From the NCBI GenBank assembly GCA_963974935.1, contig CAXBEV010000008.1, positions 62,001 to 126,000 of the forward strand: a stretch of 64,000 nt of DNA, in the 5' to 3' direction. This document shows, piece by piece, positions 1-8,501 of this stretch. The position numbers and the translations under genes were made by a program. The notes below the pieces were generated by a model. The model was not told the DNA's origin. It ran no database searches and saw only the letters and a program-made list of their open reading frames with translations. The DNA comes from UBA4479 sp963974935 (lineage in GTDB: Bacteria; Pseudomonadota; Alphaproteobacteria; Rhodospirillales; Casp-alpha2). Within the stretch, counting starts at the first letter, position 1; every line of letters starts with the position of its first letter.

Positions 1-538
1 GCGCATCGACACGCATCCTCATTACCGCCGCCAGCCTAGGCGCGGCATCACCCGCCAAACACACGTGATCAAGCGCGCCCAGCCACGCCGGCACCGCGTC
101 CGGCAACATCGCCGCCGCGTCTCGCAGTGCCTCACCATTTTGATCGAACACCTGCACATAGACATCATCACGTTTGGTCTCAATCGCGATCAGTGTCGCA
201 GCGCCGTTCGGCACAAACGGTTTTGCCTGGCGCATCAACACATCAAAGGTCGTGATGCCGAGGCACGGAATACCTGCCGCAAGCGCATATGCCCGTGCCG
301 CCGCAAGCCCAATCCGGATACCCGTGAAGGCGCCCGGACCAAGGGTCACCGCAACAGCAGCAATCGCGGAAAAATCAACCCCAGCCTCATCAAGAACGGC
401 TTGCATCATCGGTGCCAGCGCTTCCGATTGACCGCGCGCCATTTCTGCAGCGCGCACACCGAGACAACGACCATTGCCATCAACCAAAGCCACTGAACAA
501 CCGTGCGTCGCCGTATCAATGCCGAGAATAACCGTCAT
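1..538 (-). CDS. tsaB: TsaB, tRNA threonylcarbamoyladenosine biosynthesis protein (partial, 3' end outside window)
   Basis: TsaB is the non-catalytic partner of TsaD in forming N6-threonylcarbamoyladenosine at position 37 of ANN-reading tRNAs, acting in the cytoplasm. The reverse strand translates from an ATG at 538 as MTVILGIDTATHGCSVALVD, which is the ASKHA-fold N-terminus typical of the family (ILGIDTA), followed by the family-typical GPGAFTGIRIGLAAA stretch near residue 70. About 179 residues are visible, most of a protein that is usually 210-240 residues, and the C-terminus runs off the left edge. In alphaproteobacteria rimI often follows tsaB, but that side is not visible. Assignment by motif is strong. 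Confidence 0.9.
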   Translation of the reverse strand, partial: MTVILGIDTATHGCSVALVDGNGRCLGVRAAEMARGQSEALAPMMQAVLDEAGVDFSAIAAVAVTLGPGAFTGIRIGLAAARAYALAAGIPCLGITTFDVLMRQAKPFVPNGAATLIAIETKRDDVYVQVFDQNGEALRDAAAMLPDAVPAWLGALDHVCLAGDAAPRLAAVMRMRVDA

Positions 539-572
539 GTGCACCGTCCGATCCGAGAATACATGCATTACT

Positions 573-1937
573 TTAAGTATAGAACAGGTGGCGCACCGCG
601 ACTACGTAGGCGGCGACCACAGTACATGCTAAAAACACCACAGGCGGGCTCCAACGCCAAGCAATGATGTGACTCGGCTGGTTGACGACACGTGCCATGA
701 ACAACGTGGTCGCTGAAAACGGCGAGACCATGGTCGACGTGCCCCACACCCCAAGCATCGCCATCGCCAACACTGCAGGCGGCATACCGATCACTTCCGG
801 CGGCATCACCTCGCCCACCAAGATCGCCAAGATTACCGGGTGTAGGCCCGCCGCGCCCGCCAGCGTCATGCCGAAAATCAAACAAACAACGACAACGTCA
901 CCGGTAATCCCGAACGACTGGAGTTGTGCTGAGATTATTTCAGGCGGCAATATTTTCGAAACGCCGACGCCGAGCACGGACGCTGCGACAAAGGCCACCG
1001 CTTCGTTGCGTAATTCCGGTAGATTAATAAAGATCCGCTTCGCCAGCGGCAACGCACCACCATGCCAACGTTGGCCCTTTTTCGCTTGAACCGCAGCCCA
1101 TGCCAACGCGAAAGGTGGCCCGATCACCCCCAGTGCAACCGGGATCGACAACCCGATGATCTCGTGCGTGCCCATCACGAGGATAATCAGCTGGATCAAG
1201 ACAATGGCGGCGCGCCCGATGGTCGAAAGCGTCAACGGCGCATCGTCTCGATGATCACTGGGATTAGGTTTTTCACGCAAGAAAAGGCGGTCATACCCCC
1301 AGCCGACAAGCAGCAGTATCATCGATAACACAAACCCGAGTGGCGCGATATCGATCCAGCTGACGCCTGGCACCGCGGTTAAGATCACGGCAACGCTAAC
1401 GTAAAACGGCCCCCAGGTGGATGCCACCGTAAAACCCATCATCAAGGCTAAGGATAATCGCTTCTTAAGGCGCTCGTCGGTTTGCTCGCCGGCCATGGTC
1501 GAGAGCAAGCTCATCGCCGCCAAGTTCAGCACCGAGCCCATGAAGTGGGCGCTCAACCACAAAATCGGGTAGCGTCGCCCTGCGGGTTGGCGCACCACGG
1601 CGTCACGAAGGGCCCGCAACGACGGACTGGTCACCGCCGGCTCACGCAGCCACGTGACCGCGAAGAACATCACCAAGAATATCTGCGCGCGTATCAAACC
1701 ATCGATCATTGCGCCGATAAGATCGCCGGCCAACCATGCCGCAAGCACGCCGATACCGGCGAGCAATAACCCCATGTTTCGCTGCAATGCCGGTGCGCGG
1801 CTGATTTCCAGACTAAGAAAAATAAGCGTGAGGAAGACGCCGATTTCATCGAGATACGGCACCACCCAAATGCGCGAGACAATCGCGACAACCGCAAGGA
1901 CCAGATATACGCTCGCAGAGACGAAATTGCGGTCCAA
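573..1937 (-). CDS. Polytopic membrane protein, ion-transporter (IT) superfamily-like permease
   Basis: A 454-residue integral membrane protein with roughly 11-12 hydrophobic segments. Two half-repeats each carry a Ser/Gly/Pro-rich re-entrant-type stretch: VASTWGPFYVS around residue 170 and GTSTMVSPFSATTLF around residue 405. Such paired loops are characteristic of the IT superfamily (ArsB/NhaD, DcuC and TRAP-M-like permeases), so secondary transport of an anion or organic acid is the likely role. The substrate cannot be read from the sequence. The start is a TTG at 1937 preceded by AGGGGA five bases upstream; no in-frame ATG gives a better site. It stands alone between tsaB and a nitroreductase gene, reading the same way as both. 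Confidence 0.6.
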   Translation of the reverse strand: MDRNFVSASVYLVLAVVAIVSRIWVVPYLDEIGVFLTLIFLSLEISRAPALQRNMGLLLAGIGVLAAWLAGDLIGAMIDGLIRAQIFLVMFFAVTWLREPAVTSPSLRALRDAVVRQPAGRRYPILWLSAHFMGSVLNLAAMSLLSTMAGEQTDERLKKRLSLALMMGFTVASTWGPFYVSVAVILTAVPGVSWIDIAPLGFVLSMILLLVGWGYDRLFLREKPNPSDHRDDAPLTLSTIGRAAIVLIQLIILVMGTHEIIGLSIPVALGVIGPPFALAWAAVQAKKGQRWHGGALPLAKRIFINLPELRNEAVAFVAASVLGVGVSKILPPEIISAQLQSFGITGDVVVVCLIFGMTLAGAAGLHPVILAILVGEVMPPEVIGMPPAVLAMAMLGVWGTSTMVSPFSATTLFMARVVNQPSHIIAWRWSPPVVFLACTVVAAYVVAVRHLFYT

Positions 1938-2018
1938 GTCGATCCCCTATGGCAGATCCCCTATGCAGGTCGCCAAAAATGCCGACGACGAACGCCGCAG
2001 CTTACGCTTATGTCCGTC

Positions 2019-2609
2019 TTATGCCACGCTGCAGGCCTCTGCAAATGCCAAGCGGGGGCTTCGTGGGAACAAGCCTTCTTCCGTCCCGTAACCAATGTTG
2101 CAGAGAAAATTCGATTTTACGTCGGTATTGGCAAAAAATTCAGCATCGACTTTGGCTTTGTCAAAACCCGACATCGGTCCGCAATCCAGGCCTTGGGCCC
2201 GTGTCGCCAGCATCAGATACGCCGCCTGCAAGGTGCCGTTCCGAAACGCGGTTTCTTCGATCAAAGCCTCATTGCCGACAAACCACGCGCGGGCATCCGT
2301 ATGTGGAAAAAGGTCCGGCAATTTTTCATAGAATGCCATGTCGTGACCGATAATCGCCGTCACCGGCGCTTGCATGGTTTTGTCGACATTACCGTCCATC
2401 AACGCGGGCTTCAGACGCTCTTTCCCCGCTGTTGACGTGACAAAAACGATCCGTGCCGGGCTGCAGTTGGCACTGGTCGGCCCCATCCGCGCGATGTCCC
2501 AAATTTTGGTCAGCAGCGCAGTATCGACCGACTGATCCGTCCAGCCGTTGACGGTACGCGCGTCCATAAACAACGTATCTAGGGCGTCCTGACTAAGCGG
2601 TTTTTTCAT
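2019..2609 (-). CDS. RutE/HadB-type nitroreductase family protein (putative malonic semialdehyde reductase)
   Basis: A 196-residue FMN-dependent nitroreductase-fold protein. The start MKKPLSQDALDTLFMDART and the block MGPTSANCSPARIVFV match the RutE/HadB subgroup, whose characterised member reduces malonic semialdehyde to 3-hydroxypropionate in uracil breakdown. No other rut gene is nearby, so the physiological substrate here is uncertain; quinone or nitroaromatic reduction is possible. The open frame extends 50 codons further upstream, but the ATG at 2609 has AGGAG eight bases before it and coincides with the family's usual start, so I chose it. The next gene, a deacetylase, is divergent, so the 2610-2802 gap holds both promoters. 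Confidence 0.8.
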   Translation of the reverse strand: MKKPLSQDALDTLFMDARTVNGWTDQSVDTALLTKIWDIARMGPTSANCSPARIVFVTSTAGKERLKPALMDGNVDKTMQAPVTAIIGHDMAFYEKLPDLFPHTDARAWFVGNEALIEETAFRNGTLQAAYLMLATRAQGLDCGPMSGFDKAKVDAEFFANTDVKSNFLCNIGYGTEEGLFPRSPRLAFAEACSVA

Positions 2610-2802
2610 CAAAGGGCTCCTATTATATCGAGGTAAGGCATTGAAAGAGGCTAAGATATCGTGCGATGCATCACAGCCTATGCAATACATCTTGTGCATA
2701 CTTGTGGACTCGAGGCGGTCGCGACAAGTTTTCTTGCGATTTCGCCGAAAAACCATCATGTTTGCGCACTTTTTGCGCTACATGTGCCCTGGGGAGTGCG
2801 TT

Positions 2803-3861
2803 TTGACTATTCGAAATTTCTTTTTGAAGTCGTGCCTAGGCCTGCTCACGTTATTCGGCAGTTATATCTCGCTTGGCACCCTGCCGCACGCAGATGCAGC
2901 GCGTGCCGATGAGCCCGCAACTAAAGCCGTGGTGATTATGTATCATCGTTTCGGCGAGAATGACTTCCCATCGACCAACGTCACCATGGCGCAATTCGAA
3001 GCGCACGTGGCCGAGCTCAAAAGCGGCGGCTATAACGTGATTTCATTGCCGAAGATCGTCGCCGCGCTACGCAGCGGCGAGACATTGCCGCCGAAAACGG
3101 TGGGGCTGAGTGTCGATGATGCCTATACCTCGGTATTCACCAAAGCATGGCCGATTTTAAAGGAAGCAGGCTTTCCACTGACCGTTTTCGTCGCCACCGA
3201 CCCGGTCGATAAAGCGCTTTCGCGCTATATGAGCTGGGATCAGCTGCGCATGCTCGCTGACGAAGGTGTCACCATCGGTAGCCAGACCCAAAACCATCCG
3301 CATATGGCGGATTTGGATGTAGCCGCGATTCGAGACGAATTGATAAGCTCCAACAAACGTTTCGAAGAAGAACTCAACATAGTGCCGGATCTATTCGCCT
3401 ATCCATACGGGGAAGCCAGCAATGAAGTGATGGAATTGGTGCGCTCAGCTGGTTTTGTGGCCAGCTTCGGCCAGCATTCTGGGGGCATCGGCACGGGGAC
3501 CGAGATGTTCTACCTACCGCGCTTTGCCATGAACGAGGCGTTCGGCTCCATCGACCGGTTCAAGTTGGCCGCCAATGCGTTGCCGCTTCGGGTCGCAGAC
3601 ATCACGCCCAGTGACCCGACCATTGCGGGTGAAAATCCACCGATCATCGGCTTCACGGTGACGTGGCCGGCATCCGGCCTAGATCGCCTGAACTGCTTCG
3701 CGTCGCACGTTGAAAGCGTCGACCTGCAGCGCTTAGGCTCCAGAATCGAAGTGCGAACGGCAAAGCCGATGCCCGAAGGGCGAACACGTTTGAACTGCAC
3801 CATGCCCGCCGGCAACGGCCGCTGGCACTGGTTTGGGCAGCAATACTACGTCCCGAAATAA
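2803..3861 (+). CDS. Secreted polysaccharide deacetylase (NodB-fold, carbohydrate esterase 4-like)
   Basis: A predicted exported deacetylase of about 352 residues. I place the start at the TTG at 2803 because GGGGAG lies six bases upstream and the product then begins with a clean signal peptide (basic MTIRNFFLK, hydrophobic core, cleavage near ADA). An ATG at 2760 is in frame but has no ribosome binding site. The NodB domain covers roughly residues 40-240: motif 1 is GLSVDDAY, where the DD pair supplies the catalytic base and a metal ligand. Motif 2, usually H-S/T-x-x-H, reads SQTQNHPHM here, with Gln in place of the first His. About 85 C-terminal residues with two Cys and several Trp do not belong to the NodB fold and I do not recognise them. 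Substrate unknown. Confidence 0.8.
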   Translation: MTIRNFFLKSCLGLLTLFGSYISLGTLPHADAARADEPATKAVVIMYHRFGENDFPSTNVTMAQFEAHVAELKSGGYNVISLPKIVAALRSGETLPPKTVGLSVDDAYTSVFTKAWPILKEAGFPLTVFVATDPVDKALSRYMSWDQLRMLADEGVTIGSQTQNHPHMADLDVAAIRDELISSNKRFEEELNIVPDLFAYPYGEASNEVMELVRSAGFVASFGQHSGGIGTGTEMFYLPRFAMNEAFGSIDRFKLAANALPLRVADITPSDPTIAGENPPIIGFTVTWPASGLDRLNCFASHVESVDLQRLGSRIEVRTAKPMPEGRTRLNCTMPAGNGRWHWFGQQYYVPK

Positions 3862-3867
3862 AACGGT

Positions 3868-4905
3868 TTATGCAGACTCGTCGTCGTTGGTGAGCCGTGC
3901 ATCGTCGAGCGGGCGAAGATCGTTCGCCTCGATAATCAGGCGAATACTGTCGACGTATTTCTCGCCCCGCTCGGAATACTTGGTCAACGCGCCGGCAAGG
4001 ACATGACCGTCCAAAGGTGCTGCTGTGGCACGCAGTTGTGTACGCACTTTGCGCAGGCTGCGATATGCTGCATGAGTGTTTAAGTTGCGCATATACGCAG
4101 ATACCGACTGGCCTAATGTTCCGAAGGCTTTCACTTTATGCGCCATCCCGGCTTCGCGGTCTTGAGGCACTAGCCCATGATCGTTGGCACTGGTCCACTG
4201 ACCGAACAAAGCGTTACCCCTTTGCGCAAACCGCGACGTGCCCCAGCCGCTTTCTTCGGCGGCCTGCGACATAGCAAGTGACGGCGGTATAACATCAACC
4301 CGCGCCAACAACGTCTGCAGCTTATCATCACTGGTCTTGTAACGATCTGCCAACACGGCAAGCCACAAGCGATCACCGGGCGACACTTTCTGACCCAAAG
4401 CCTTTTCCGTTTTGATGTGCATCAAGCGGCGGCGGTCAGCCAGGATACGCTCATTCTCCTGCAAGATTAGCGGCAACATGGTGTGGAAAAATACGGTTTT
4501 TTTAAGCGAGACTTCAGGCACCGCATGCAGATCGCCCGGCAGTTTAACCAAATAGACGCGCGGGACCGCAGCCCCGGTGCGTTTCACATTTTCAAGGTCA
4601 TAGCCCATATCGGCAAACGCTTCGGCCAACAACGTGGTGTCATCCATGACCTGCAAACCAAGGCCACCAGCGATCAACGCGGTCTCAGCGCCATTGGGCG
4701 CAACATTGCGGACGGCTTCGTTCAAGTGCGCGGCTTCGGCGTGCATTTTATCAAATGCAACGCGCGGCGCGGCGGTGACGCCTTTGCTTGGATTGACCAT
4801 TGTGGCAGCACCGGTCGCGAGCACAGCGACGGCGGCAACACTCAGAATCATTTTATCGAATCGGCGAGTCGTCATAATTGCTTTCAACGCATCCTTAACA
4901 GGCAT
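3868..4905 (-). CDS. Bax/FlgJ-like glucosaminidase-domain protein
   Basis: A 345-residue envelope protein with an N-terminal membrane anchor or uncleaved signal (about residues 18-38) and a C-terminal glucosaminidase domain of the lysozyme superfamily (about 200-330), as in E. coli Bax and the hydrolase half of FlgJ. The motif PSLAMSQAAEESGWGTSRFA contains the expected catalytic Glu, followed by NALFGQW. The likely function is cleavage of N-acetylglucosaminyl bonds in peptidoglycan or a related glycan. ATG at 4905 has AGGGA upstream. The gene converges with the deacetylase gene, with only six bases between the stops, so any terminators must overlap coding sequence. The 4906-5101 gap behind it shows nothing I can name. 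Confidence 0.8.
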   Translation of the reverse strand: MPVKDALKAIMTTRRFDKMILSVAAVAVLATGAATMVNPSKGVTAAPRVAFDKMHAEAAHLNEAVRNVAPNGAETALIAGGLGLQVMDDTTLLAEAFADMGYDLENVKRTGAAVPRVYLVKLPGDLHAVPEVSLKKTVFFHTMLPLILQENERILADRRRLMHIKTEKALGQKVSPGDRLWLAVLADRYKTSDDKLQTLLARVDVIPPSLAMSQAAEESGWGTSRFAQRGNALFGQWTSANDHGLVPQDREAGMAHKVKAFGTLGQSVSAYMRNLNTHAAYRSLRKVRTQLRATAAPLDGHVLAGALTKYSERGEKYVDSIRLIIEANDLRPLDDARLTNDDESA

Positions 4906-5101
4906 ACGCCGTCCCTCGTCGTCCTAAACTGTCGCCCTGGGTATTCCGGTTACTAATTCTTACGAAACGGTATTTTTACCTGTCTCGCAATCGACCGGCT
5001 CGGCCACTTCGATGCACCACCCAATTAGGTTCACCGTGCGACCTATTACGACGGTTTACGGGGATGCGTTTACGAAGTCAAGATAGAGATAATTTGGCCG
5101 A

Positions 5102-5656
5102 TTATTCGACCGCGCGAACTTCCTGAACTTCAGGCACGTAATAGCGCAGCATATTTTCAATGCCATGCTTCAAAGTGGCCGTAGAACTCGGACAACCGGC
5201 ACAGGCGCCTTGCATGTGCAACGACACGATACCGTCTTCAAAGCCTTTAAAGACAATGTCGCCACCGTCTTGTGCGACCGCCGGTCGGACCCGCGTGTCG
5301 ATCAACTCGCGAATCTGTTTTACGATTGGATCGTCATCCTCACTGCCCGCGTCGGCGCCATCTGCCGCATCTTCTTCGATGCTCGGGCGGCCGGACTGGT
5401 AATGCTCCATAATGCCGCCCAAAACCTGCGGGCGTAGGACATCCCACTCTTTATCGTCGGTCTTGGTGACGGTGACGAAGTCAGAGCCCAAAAACACACC
5501 CGCAACACCTTCGATGGCAAACAAACGAGTCGCCAGCGGTGAGCGAGCGGATTCCGAAGCCTCGGCAAAGTTGGCGGTGCCGTTGCTCATCACGGCTTTG
5601 CCCGGTAAAAACTTAAGCGTGGCTGGATTCGGCGTGCTTTCGGTCTGAATAAACAT
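5102..5656 (-). CDS. nfuA: NfuA-type Fe-S cluster carrier protein (Nfu_N plus NifU-like C-terminal domain)
   Basis: This 184-residue protein carries Fe-S clusters to apo-enzymes. It opens with MFIQTESTPNPATLKFLPG, the hallmark of the Nfu N-terminal domain, and ends in a NifU C-terminal domain with the cluster-binding CAGC pair at residues 152 and 155. A short acidic linker (around residues 95-110) joins the two. Two ATGs sit side by side at 5659 and 5656; GGAGG is two bases from the first and five from the second, so the second is preferred. This is the alphaproteobacterial/mitochondrial NFU1 layout, which differs from E. coli NfuA, whose N-domain is a degenerate A-type carrier. It lies downstream of trpS in the reverse direction. 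Confidence 0.92.
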   Translation of the reverse strand: MFIQTESTPNPATLKFLPGKAVMSNGTANFAEASESARSPLATRLFAIEGVAGVFLGSDFVTVTKTDDKEWDVLRPQVLGGIMEHYQSGRPSIEEDAADGADAGSEDDDPIVKQIRELIDTRVRPAVAQDGGDIVFKGFEDGIVSLHMQGACAGCPSSTATLKHGIENMLRYYVPEVQEVRAVE

Positions 5657-5757
5657 CATTGCCTCCAATTTGGGCGCGTCGGAAATCGTTAAGCTTAATG
5701 TGGTCTGTAGTCGCTCTATATACAAGCCGTGCCGCTAAATCGGCGGCGCAACAATGG

Positions 5758-6771
5758 TTAGCGACTTGGTTTCGCATGCAGAAAGCCCATCACGTCTTGG
5801 ACTTCGCGCAAAACCGGCGCGGCTAAAGAACGGGCGCGTTCAGCACCTTTCGACAGCACGGCATCGACGTGGCCTTTGTCGGCTAAAAGACGACGGTATT
5901 CGTCCTGCATCGGCGCAAGATGCGCAACCGCAACGTCAGAGAGCTGATCCTTGAGGACCGAAAACTGCTGGCCGGCAAAGGTGACCACAGCGTCTTCCAT
6001 GGAAACGTCCGCCAAAGCGGCGTAAATACCCAACAAGTTCCGGGCTTCAGGTCGGCCTTCTAAGCCTTTGATGCTGTCCGGCAACAAATCGGGATCGGTT
6101 TTGGCCTTTTTAATTTTACGCGCGATGGTGTCGGCGTCATCGGTCATGTTGATACGCGACAGATCCGACGGCTCAGACTTTGACATCTTGCGGGTACCGT
6201 CTTTAAGCGACATCACACGGGTCGCAGTACCTAGGATCAACGGCTCGGGTAGCGGAAACGTATCGGTACCGTAATCGTTGTTGAACTTGGCCGCGATGTC
6301 GCGCGCCAGTTCCAAATGTTGTTTTTGGTCTTCACCGACCGGCACGTGGGTGCCTTTATACAGCAAAATGTCGGCGGCCATCAGGTTCGGATAGGCGAAC
6401 AGGCCGACGGACGCGGCTTCGCGATCCTTGCCTGCCTTTTCCTTGAACTGCGTCATACGCCCAAGCCATCCCAGGCGGGCGACACAATTCAGCAGCCAAG
6501 CCAGCTCGGCATGGCCGGACACCTGGGACTGGTTGAAGATGATATGCTTTTCGGAGTCGATGCCCGCGGCGATCATCGCGGCGGCCACTTCGCGTGTCGA
6601 CGCGCGGAGCTTCGCGGGGTCCTGCCAAACGGTGACGGCATGCAGATCGACAACGCAAAACAGGCATTCATAGGTGTTTTGCAACGTCACCCAATTGCGG
6701 ATCGCGCCGAGGTAATTCCCCAGGTGCAGATTGCCGGTCGGCTGGACGCCGGAAAAAACACGCTCACTCAT
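5758..6771 (-). CDS. trpS: Tryptophanyl-tRNA synthetase
   Basis: A class I aminoacyl-tRNA synthetase that charges tRNA-Trp. The 337-residue length is normal for the bacterial enzyme. The HIGH-like signature appears as GNLHLGNYLG at residues 13-22 and the KMSKS loop is intact (GTRKMSKSEPSDLS, around residue 195). GEDQKQHLELARDIA is the conserved block that contacts ATP and tryptophan. ATG at 6771. It follows murJ on the reverse strand with an 85-base gap. Single copy in this window, and I see no leader or T-box upstream. Confidence 0.97.
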   Translation of the reverse strand: MSERVFSGVQPTGNLHLGNYLGAIRNWVTLQNTYECLFCVVDLHAVTVWQDPAKLRASTREVAAAMIAAGIDSEKHIIFNQSQVSGHAELAWLLNCVARLGWLGRMTQFKEKAGKDREAASVGLFAYPNLMAADILLYKGTHVPVGEDQKQHLELARDIAAKFNNDYGTDTFPLPEPLILGTATRVMSLKDGTRKMSKSEPSDLSRINMTDDADTIARKIKKAKTDPDLLPDSIKGLEGRPEARNLLGIYAALADVSMEDAVVTFAGQQFSVLKDQLSDVAVAHLAPMQDEYRRLLADKGHVDAVLSKGAERARSLAAPVLREVQDVMGFLHAKPSR

Positions 6772-6856
6772 GAACTTCGTCCGTGGTTGTTTCGTTGGTT
6801 ATTAGTAGGATGCAACGCCCCATCGGCGGCGGTTATCGCCCGAGACCCTTGAGCGG

Positions 6857-8419
6857 TCAAGCGCTGGGCGTCTTAGGTGGACGCCTGAGCGTACGCTTGA
6901 TCTCGGCCATCACAAACACACCGAACACACGTGCCAAGATGAAATACAATGCGAGGCCCCCCCCGACCAGTGCGGCCAAAGCAGCCCATCTAATCAACCC
7001 ATGCGCCTGAAGCCACGGCGCCAAGACGTCGGCACCGCCCCATAAGGCGGCACCCATTAAAGCGCTCGCGACAAGGATGCCGGCACCCCGGCGCAACAGG
7101 CGGGTGTCTGGGCTGTAATGACGGCGCCGAATCAACACGCCGACCAACAGCACGACGTTCAACCACGCCGACACACTGGATGCCAACGCAATCCCAGCGT
7201 GGCCAAGGGGCTGCATCAATAAAAGGTTGAGCCCGATGTTCACCGCTATCGCCAAGGCCGCAATCTTGACCGGCGTTGCGGTGTCTTCGCGCGCAAAAAA
7301 GCCCGGCGTAAACACCCGAATGCCGACATAGGCCGGGAGCCCGATGGCATAGGCCACCAACGCTTGTGCCGTCGCGGCACTGGCATCCGCGCCGAAAGCC
7401 CCCCGCTCAAACAAGGTGACGATGATCGGCTGAGCGATCACCATCAATGCGAAAGCCGCGGGTACTGTGAGCAACATCGCGTATTCGGCGCCCCGGTTTT
7501 GCGCATTGTTTGCATCTTCGGCACTGCCGGCTTCAAGTTGGCGCGAGATCATCGGCAGCAACGCGGTGCCGACCGCAATGCCGACCACGCCCAACGGCAA
7601 TTGCGTCACGCGGTCCGCATAATAAAGATACGACACCGCACCATCGGAAATCGTTGTCGCCAAGATCGTGCCGATCAACAGGTTGATCTGATACAAACTC
7701 GCGCCAAACACCACCGGCAGCGTGCGCCGACCGAGCGTGCGGACTTTTTCGCTAAGGCGCGGGCGGCGCAAGCGGACCGGAAACCCGGCCTGACGGCAAT
7801 GCCACGTAAGCCAGATAAACTGCACGATTCCGGCCGCAAAAACGCCCCACGTCAGTGCGCGGCCGGATTGTTCATCATTACCGCCGAACGCCAACAAGGC
7901 GGTGATCAACGTGATGTTCAAAAGCACCGGCGCCGCCGCCGCCGCGCTAAATTTGCCAAGCGCGTTCAACACACCGGATTGCAGCGCCACCAAAGATATA
8001 AAAAATAGGTAAGGGAAAGCGATCCGAGAAAACTCCGTCGCAACGTCCATTTTGCCCGGCACCGTCTCAAACCCCGGCGCCAAGAACGGCATCAAAACCG
8101 GCATCGCGATCTCGATAACGGCGACAAAAATACCCAGAATAATCGCCAGCACGGCGAACGCCTGTTCGGCAAACTTCATCGCCGCGTCGCGACCTTCGGA
8201 TTCCAAACTGCGTGAGAACAAAGGCACGAAAGCGGCAGCGAAGGCGCCCTCTGCAAACAGACGACGAAACAGGTTTGGGAACCTGAATGCGACGACGAAC
8301 GCATCGGCCATGGCCCCGGCGCCTAAAAAATTCGCCACCAAAATATCACGGACAAAGCCGAAGACTCGGCTCAGCAACGTCATCGAGCCGATGGCAGATA
8401 TGGCACGCACGAGGTTCAT
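6857..8419 (-). CDS. murJ: MurJ/MviN, lipid II flippase
   Basis: MurJ flips the peptidoglycan precursor lipid II across the inner membrane. The 520-residue protein has about 14 hydrophobic segments, and its N-terminus SMTLLSRVFGFVRDILVANFLG plus the block FRFPNLFRRLFAEGAFAAAFVPLFS are diagnostic of MviN/MurJ. The open frame begins at a GTG at 8425, but the ATG two codons later gives the standard family start (MNLVRAISAIG). It lies downstream of glnD and upstream of trpS on the same strand. A glnD-murJ neighbourhood is common in alphaproteobacteria. Confidence 0.95.
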   Translation of the reverse strand: MNLVRAISAIGSMTLLSRVFGFVRDILVANFLGAGAMADAFVVAFRFPNLFRRLFAEGAFAAAFVPLFSRSLESEGRDAAMKFAEQAFAVLAIILGIFVAVIEIAMPVLMPFLAPGFETVPGKMDVATEFSRIAFPYLFFISLVALQSGVLNALGKFSAAAAAPVLLNITLITALLAFGGNDEQSGRALTWGVFAAGIVQFIWLTWHCRQAGFPVRLRRPRLSEKVRTLGRRTLPVVFGASLYQINLLIGTILATTISDGAVSYLYYADRVTQLPLGVVGIAVGTALLPMISRQLEAGSAEDANNAQNRGAEYAMLLTVPAAFALMVIAQPIIVTLFERGAFGADASAATAQALVAYAIGLPAYVGIRVFTPGFFAREDTATPVKIAALAIAVNIGLNLLLMQPLGHAGIALASSVSAWLNVVLLVGVLIRRRHYSPDTRLLRRGAGILVASALMGAALWGGADVLAPWLQAHGLIRWAALAALVGGGLALYFILARVFGVFVMAEIKRTLRRPPKTPSA

Positions 8420-8501
8420 GCGCACACCGTGAGCTGCGAATATGGTGCGGACATGGCATGAAGTGCGTCCGGAAGATCAGCGCCGGACCATGCAGCGGCG
8501 A

